From Nocardioides bizhenqiangii (GTDB lineage: Bacteria > Actinomycetota > Actinomycetes > Propionibacteriales > Nocardioidaceae): DNA of 64,000 nucleotides. The notes beneath the pieces were generated by a model, which worked only from the letters and a program-made list of their open reading frames with translations, was not told the origin of the DNA and ran no database searches. The position numbers and the translations under genes are program-made. Position 1 is the first letter of the stretch. Each line of letters begins with the position of its first letter. This document shows positions 59,663 through 64,000 of this stretch, one piece after another. The stretch is taken from positions 4,215,501-4,279,500 of the forward strand of contig NZ_CP141059.1 of NCBI RefSeq assembly GCF_034661235.1. The letters are read 5' to 3'.

Positions 59663-61347
59663 CTCCACTCCCCTTCCGTCGCGGTGAGGCGGCGCGCGAC
59701 CGCGCGACGCCGGACGGCCTTCAGCCGTCGCATGGTGCCGGTGGCCCGCCCGAAGTGGTCGTGCAGTGCGAGGTACTCCGCGAAGAGCTCGTCGTACGCC
59801 GCCGCCCGGGCCTCGTCCGGCTGGTAGACCCCGCGCCGCACCTTGCCCATCGACTTGGCGGCGGTCGGCACGTCGGCGTAGGCACCGGCGGCCACGGCGG
59901 CGTGGATCGCCGATCCCAGCGCCGGTCCCTGATCGGAGTCGATCAAGGACAGCGGCAGCCGGGTCACGTCGGCGTAGATCTGCATGAGCAGCTCGTTCTT
60001 CGCCAGCCCGCCGGCCACCACGAACTCCTCTACGGGGACGCCGCTGTCGCGGAACGTCTCGACGATCACGCGGGTGCCGAACGCCGTGGCCTCCAGCAGC
60101 GCCCGGTAGACGTCCTCCGGACGGCTCGCCAGCGTCAGGCCGGCGACGAGACCGGACAGCTCGTGGTCGACCAGCACCGACCGGTTGCCGCTGTGCCAGT
60201 CGAGGGCGACGAGCCCGTGCTCCCCCACCTCCTGCGCGGCGGCGAGCCGGGTCAGGTGCTGGTGCAGGTCCTCGCCGGCCGCCTCGGCCGCGGCAGCGTA
60301 CGACGCCGGCACCGACGACTCGGTGAACCATCCGAAGATGTCGCCCACACCGCTCTGACCGGCTTCGTAGCCCCAGCTGCCGGCGACGATCCCACCCTCG
60401 ACGACGCCGCACATGCCGGGTACCTCGCGCAGCACCTCGGCGCTCATGACGTGGCACGTCGACGTGCCCATGATCGCGACCATCTGACCGGGACCGACCG
60501 CCTGGGCCGCCGGTGCCGTGACGTGGGCGTCGACGTTGCCGACCGCGACCGCGATGCCCTCCGGCAGCCCGGTCCAGGCGGCAGCCTCGGCAGTGAGACC
60601 GCCGGCGCGGTCGCCGAGCCGACCGATCGGCTGGTCGAGCTTGTCGGCGACGAAGCCACCGAAGCCCGGCGCCAGCGCCTCGAGGAAGTCGGCGGACGGG
60701 TAGGACCCGTCCTGGAGGATGCCCTTGTAGCCGGCGGTGCACGCGTTGCGGACGTAGCTGCCGCAGAGCTGCCACACGATCCAGTCGGCCGCCTCGACCC
60801 AGCGCTCCATGCGGTCGTAGACCTCGCGGTCCTCCTCGAACAGCTGGAGGCCCTTGGCGAACTCCCACTCCGAGGAGATGAGGCCGCCGTACCGCGGGAG
60901 CCAGGACTCGCCCCGCTGCGCGGCGAGGGCGTTGATCCGGTCGGCCTGCGGCTGAGCGGCGTGGTGCTTCCACAGCTTGACGAACGCGTGCGGCCGCTCG
61001 CGCAGCCCGTCGAGCTCGCACAGCGGAGTGCCGTCGGCGAGGGTCGGGACCATCGTGCAGGCGGTGAAGTCGGTGGCGATGCCGATCACGGAGGCCGGGT
61101 CGATGCCGGCGTCGCGGACTGCAGCGGGTACGGCGACGCGCAGCACCTCGCGGTAGTCCTCCGGCACCTGCAGGGCCCAGTCCGGAGCCAGCTCGACGCC
61201 GGATCCCGGCAGCCGGTCCTCGACGACCGCGTGCCGGTAGGGATGCACAGCGGTGCCCACCTCGGCGCCGTCGGCGACCCGCACCACCAGGGCGCGACCC
61301 GACAGGGTCCCGTAGTCGACGCCCACGACGTACTGCTCCTGGATCAC
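59659..61347 (-). CDS. araB: Ribulokinase
   Basis: AraB phosphorylates L-ribulose with ATP. The 562-aa FGGY-family kinase begins QYVVGVDYGTLSGRALVVRVADG, and has GIATDFTACTMVPTLADGTPLCEL, GQMVAIMGTSTCHVMS (phosphate loop), LVALDWHSGNRS and FVVAGGLAKNELLMQIYADVT. Length matches E. coli AraB (566). Start GTG 61347 follows GAGGAG; it overlaps the lacI stop by four bases and araD by four, all coupled. Confidence 0.94.
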   Translation of the reverse strand: MIQEQYVVGVDYGTLSGRALVVRVADGAEVGTAVHPYRHAVVEDRLPGSGVELAPDWALQVPEDYREVLRVAVPAAVRDAGIDPASVIGIATDFTACTMVPTLADGTPLCELDGLRERPHAFVKLWKHHAAQPQADRINALAAQRGESWLPRYGGLISSEWEFAKGLQLFEEDREVYDRMERWVEAADWIVWQLCGSYVRNACTAGYKGILQDGSYPSADFLEALAPGFGGFVADKLDQPIGRLGDRAGGLTAEAAAWTGLPEGIAVAVGNVDAHVTAPAAQAVGPGQMVAIMGTSTCHVMSAEVLREVPGMCGVVEGGIVAGSWGYEAGQSGVGDIFGWFTESSVPASYAAAAEAAGEDLHQHLTRLAAAQEVGEHGLVALDWHSGNRSVLVDHELSGLVAGLTLASRPEDVYRALLEATAFGTRVIVETFRDSGVPVEEFVVAGGLAKNELLMQIYADVTRLPLSLIDSDQGPALGSAIHAAVAAGAYADVPTAAKSMGKVRRGVYQPDEARAAAYDELFAEYLALHDHFGRATGTMRRLKAVRRRAVARRLTATEGEWR

Positions 61348-62366
61348 GCTTCTTCTCCTCGTGGGGCGACGCTGCTCGACCGCACCACCAGCTCGGGGCT
61401 GATCAGCCGGTCGGGGACGGATTCGGCGCCGATGGCCGCGCGCAGGATCTGGATCGCGCGCTGCCCGACGGCGGCGAAGTCTTGACGGACAGTGGTCAGC
61501 GGCGGGATGAGGTACGCCGCCTCCGGGATGTCGTCGAAGCCGACGACGCTGATGTCGCTGGGCACCGAGCGCCCCGCCTCCGACAACGACAGCAGCAGCC
61601 CGAGCGCCATCTGGTCGTTGGCGCAGAACACGGCGGTGACGTCGTCACGGGCCGCGATCTCGCGTCCCGCCTCGTAGCCGCTGCGCGCGGACCAGTCGCC
61701 CTCGAGGTGACGCAGCGGACGCAGCCCGGCGGCGTACATCGCGTCGCGGTAGCCCCGCAACCGTGCCCGGGCCTCGGTCCACGAGGGCGGGCCCGCCAGG
61801 TGGAGGACGTCGCGGTGCCCGAGCTCGATGAGGTGCCGGGTGCCGAGCTCGGCGCCGGCGACCTGGTCGACGCCGACCGTCCACGCCGCCGTCTCCTGGT
61901 CGCCCTCGACGACCACGACCGGCACCCCCTGGTCGACCTGGGTGCGAGCGGCCTCGACGGCGTCATCGGTCGCCGCGATCAGCACGATCCCCTCGACGTG
62001 CTGGTCACGCAGGTGGTTCATGGCGTCGGTGAACTCGGTGCGGGTGAGGCTCTGCAGGTTGGCCGAGCTGACGAAGTAGCCGGCCTCACGACCCGCGGCC
62101 TGGATCGCGCGGTGGACCGTGCTCGGACCCCAGAACCCGCTCTTCGAGCCGATCACGCCGATCGTCCCGGAGCGCCGGGTGACCAGGCTCCGGGCCGCGG
62201 TGTTGGGCCGGTAGCCGAGCTGCCGGATCGCCTCCAGGACCCGCTCCCGCGTCGCGGGGCGGAGGTTGGTCTGGCCGTTGACGACGCGGGAGACGGTCTG
62301 GTGGGAGACACCTGCGAGCCGCGCGACGTCGGCCATCACCGGCGTCCGGCCGTTCAGGTCGGTCAC
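61344..62366 (-). CDS. LacI family regulator of the arabinose operon
   Basis: The ~340-aa repressor has an N-terminal helix-turn-helix (VARLAGVSHQTVSRVVNGQTNLRPATRERV) and a sugar-binding domain (TIGVIGSKSGFWGPSTVHRAI... VTAVFCANDQMALGLLLSLSEAGRSVP). Start GTG 62366 overlaps the permease stop (GTGA). It lies in mid-operon between transporter and catabolic genes, so it is cotranscribed with them and presumably responds to arabinose or a derivative. No operator is visible because the operon promoter is outside the window. Confidence 0.85.
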   Translation of the reverse strand: MTDLNGRTPVMADVARLAGVSHQTVSRVVNGQTNLRPATRERVLEAIRQLGYRPNTAARSLVTRRSGTIGVIGSKSGFWGPSTVHRAIQAAGREAGYFVSSANLQSLTRTEFTDAMNHLRDQHVEGIVLIAATDDAVEAARTQVDQGVPVVVVEGDQETAAWTVGVDQVAGAELGTRHLIELGHRDVLHLAGPPSWTEARARLRGYRDAMYAAGLRPLRHLEGDWSARSGYEAGREIAARDDVTAVFCANDQMALGLLLSLSEAGRSVPSDISVVGFDDIPEAAYLIPPLTTVRQDFAAVGQRAIQILRAAIGAESVPDRLISPELVVRSSSVAPRGEEA

Positions 62367-63373
62367 GTCTGCCGCCTGGTCATCAGCCGCTGGATCACGA
62401 CGAAGACGAGCAGCAGGACGCCGATGGCGATCCGGATCCACGCCGGGTCCAGCGAGCCCTCGAAGTTGATGAGGGTCTGGATGGTGCCGAGGACGAGCAC
62501 GCCGATGAACGAACCGATCACGAAGCCGCGGCCGCCCGTCAGCAGGGTGCCGCCGATCACGACCGCCGCGATCGCGTCGAGCTCCCAGCCGATCCCGGCC
62601 CGGCTGTTGCCGGAGAGGAGGAAGAGCCCGTACAGGATGCCCGCGAGGGCGGCGCAGAACCCGCTGATCGCGTAGACGCCGACCTTGACCGCGCCGACCC
62701 GGAGGCCCATCAGCATTGCCGACCCCTCGTTGCCGCCGACCGCGTAGACAGTGCGGCCGAACCGGGTCCTGGCCAGGACGTAGGCCGCCACGACCACCGT
62801 CAGCAGCGCTACCACGACCGACCAGTACGTGAAGTAGCCCCCGGCGAGGGTGACCTGCTTGAACGCGAGCTCGAAGAACTTCTCGTTGGTGATCGGGATC
62901 TGGTCGGTGCTGATGAGGTAGGTGATGCCCCGTGCCAGGAAGAGGCCGGCCAGGGTCGCGATGAACGGCTGGATGTCCAGGTAGTGGATGAGCAGGCCCA
63001 TCAGCGCGCCGAACAGGGTCCCTGCGAGCAGCACGGCACCCATCGCGGCGTACGTCGACCAGCCCATCTCCAGCGTCTTGGCGAGGACCATCGTCGACAG
63101 CGCGGCCACCGAGCCGACCGACAGGTCGATGCCGCCGGTCAGGATCACGAAGGTCATCCCGACCGCCAGGACGATGAGGAATGAGTTGTCGCGCAGCAGG
63201 TTGAGGAGGTTCTGGGTGTCGGCGAACTCGTCGTACTGGATGCCGCCGATCCCGAACATCCCGACGAACAGCGCGAACGTGCCGATCACCGGCAGGTAGC
63301 GGCTCGGCGGCGCGTAGGTGCGGACCCGGTCCCACCGGGCGGTGGCGCCGGACGGTGCGGTGGTGGCGCTCAT
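62363..63373 (-). CDS. yjfF: Sugar ABC transporter permease (YjfF/AraH-like)
   Basis: The ~336-aa permease has eight or so membrane helices and the family signature VILTGGIDLSVGSVAALS (about 79-96), plus GGNEGSAMLMGLRVGAVKVGVYAISG, the ATPase-coupling region of monosaccharide importers (RbsC/AraH/YjfF). Its closest pattern is YjfF, the second permease of the furanose importer. ATG 63373 overlaps the preceding permease stop (ATGA). With the arabinose genes, it likely imports arabinose, perhaps as the furanose. Confidence 0.85.
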   Translation of the reverse strand: MSATTAPSGATARWDRVRTYAPPSRYLPVIGTFALFVGMFGIGGIQYDEFADTQNLLNLLRDNSFLIVLAVGMTFVILTGGIDLSVGSVAALSTMVLAKTLEMGWSTYAAMGAVLLAGTLFGALMGLLIHYLDIQPFIATLAGLFLARGITYLISTDQIPITNEKFFELAFKQVTLAGGYFTYWSVVVALLTVVVAAYVLARTRFGRTVYAVGGNEGSAMLMGLRVGAVKVGVYAISGFCAALAGILYGLFLLSGNSRAGIGWELDAIAAVVIGGTLLTGGRGFVIGSFIGVLVLGTIQTLINFEGSLDPAWIRIAIGVLLLVFVVIQRLMTRRQT

Positions 63374-64000
63374 GCGATTGCCGCCTTCGGCTCGGAGGTA
63401 CGACGGGACCGCACGCGCAGGGCAGCGCGGGCGCGCGGCGACTGGAGCAGGCACACCACGACCACCACGACGGCCTTGAACACGTAGTTGGCCTCCGACG
63501 GGATGCCGATGTTCGGGATGGTTCGGGCGAGGGTGGCGATCAGCAGCGCACCCACGACGGTGCCGGCCAGCGAGAACCGCCCACCGGTCAGCGCCGTGCC
63601 GCCGATGACGACGGCGAGGATCGCGTCCAGCTCGATCCAGAGGCCCAGGGTCTCTGCGTTCACGGAGTTGGTGTTGGCGGCGATGATCAGCCCCGCGATG
63701 CCGGCGCAGACGGCCGCGAACACGTAGACGGTCCAGGTGATGGTGCGCGCGCGCACCCCGGCGAGCCGGCTCGCGTCCGGGTTGATGCCGACCGCCTCGA
63801 TCAGCATGCCGAGCGCCGTACGTCGGGTCAGCAGCGCGGTCAGCACGACCATCCCGATCGCGATCAGGAACGCGATCGGGAGCCCGAGCACATGGCCGGA
63901 GGCGAGACCGCTGAACGTCTCGTTGGTGGGGGTGGAGATCTGGCCGTCGGTGACCAGCAGGGCGATGCCGCGGCCGGCGACCATCAGGACCAGGGTGGCG
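63370..64000 (-). CDS. ytfT: Sugar ABC transporter permease (YtfT/AraH-like), partial
   Basis: Only the C-terminal ~210 codons are present; the frame runs off the right edge. SGHVLGLPIAFLIAIGMVVLTALLTRRTALGMLIEAVGINPDASRLAGVRARTITWTVYVFAAVCAGIAG and VVIGGTALTGGRFSLAGTVVGALL are the permease signatures (given as landmarks). The YtfT-YjfF pairing suggests a four-part importer whose ATPase and binding-protein genes lie beyond base 64000. Its stop overlaps the next start (ATGA). Confidence 0.82.
   Translation of the reverse strand, partial: ATLVLMVAGRGIALLVTDGQISTPTNETFSGLASGHVLGLPIAFLIAIGMVVLTALLTRRTALGMLIEAVGINPDASRLAGVRARTITWTVYVFAAVCAGIAGLIIAANTNSVNAETLGLWIELDAILAVVIGGTALTGGRFSLAGTVVGALLIATLARTIPNIGIPSEANYVFKAVVVVVVCLLQSPRARAALRVRSRRTSEPKAAIA

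Overview
The window looks like ordinary chromosome from a high-GC actinobacterium, most likely of the Nocardioides type (Nocardioidaceae); this is inferred from gene content, not from a marker gene. Supporting signs are strong GC bias at third codon positions, GTG starts, many genes preceded at 6-7 nt by a TANNNT -10 box (leaderless transcripts), an intact RecBCD, deazaflavin/F420-type enzymes, a GTP-dependent PEP carboxykinase and a SARP-like ATPase regulator. No tRNA, rRNA, CRISPR array, insertion sequence, integrase or prophage gene was seen. No gene-free gap exceeds about 210 bp.

Layout. 1-4053: the start of a GT-C glycosyltransferase, menB carrying a repeat-like in-frame insertion, then small enzymes (DHFR-like, VOC, deazaflavin-dependent reductase, ACT protein). 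4115-12521: recC-recB-recD, translationally coupled. 12578-15204: PGPGW membrane protein, NTF2-like protein, membrane adenylyl cyclase. 15201-18832: MMPL exporter and its TetR regulator, with two perfect palindromic operators flanking the promoter -10 box, followed upstream by a tandem 21-bp repeat array. 19036-25065: alcohol dehydrogenase, M1 aminopeptidase, pckG, a membrane protein and a TetR gene lacking a normal start codon.

25069-34701 is a polyamine block. A PotDABC-type importer, a putrescine-type aminotransferase, an aminobutyraldehyde dehydrogenase, an Lrp/AsnC regulator, a HAD phosphatase and a gamma-glutamylputrescine-oxidase-like flavoenzyme together suggest uptake and breakdown of putrescine toward GABA and succinate. 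34779-41741 holds oxidoreductases and their regulators (MDR, SDR, VOC, TetR with visible operators, FAD enzyme, OsmC, LysR, LLM) and a small homing-endonuclease-associated-repeat protein.

41788-50958: malic enzyme with an ACT domain, a frameshifted lipoprotein gene, a membrane protein paired with a GT-C transferase, a TetR remnant, a thioesterase, a methyltransferase and a large SARP-type ATPase regulator. 50955-57431 is an envelope/stress stretch: hemerythrin protein, second MMPL transporter, YtxH-like protein, lipoprotein, two membrane microproteins, a frameshifted internally duplicated membrane protein, NnrD and a histidine phosphatase. 57473-64000 (minus strand) is an L-arabinose operon: sugar ABC permeases, LacI regulator, araB, araD, araA, running off the right edge.

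I found no clear new defence or mobile system. The most useful leads are the repeat-derived MenB insertion, the paired operators at the MMPL-tetR operon, the 21-bp array beside it, the start-less TetR gene, and two single-G frameshifts.
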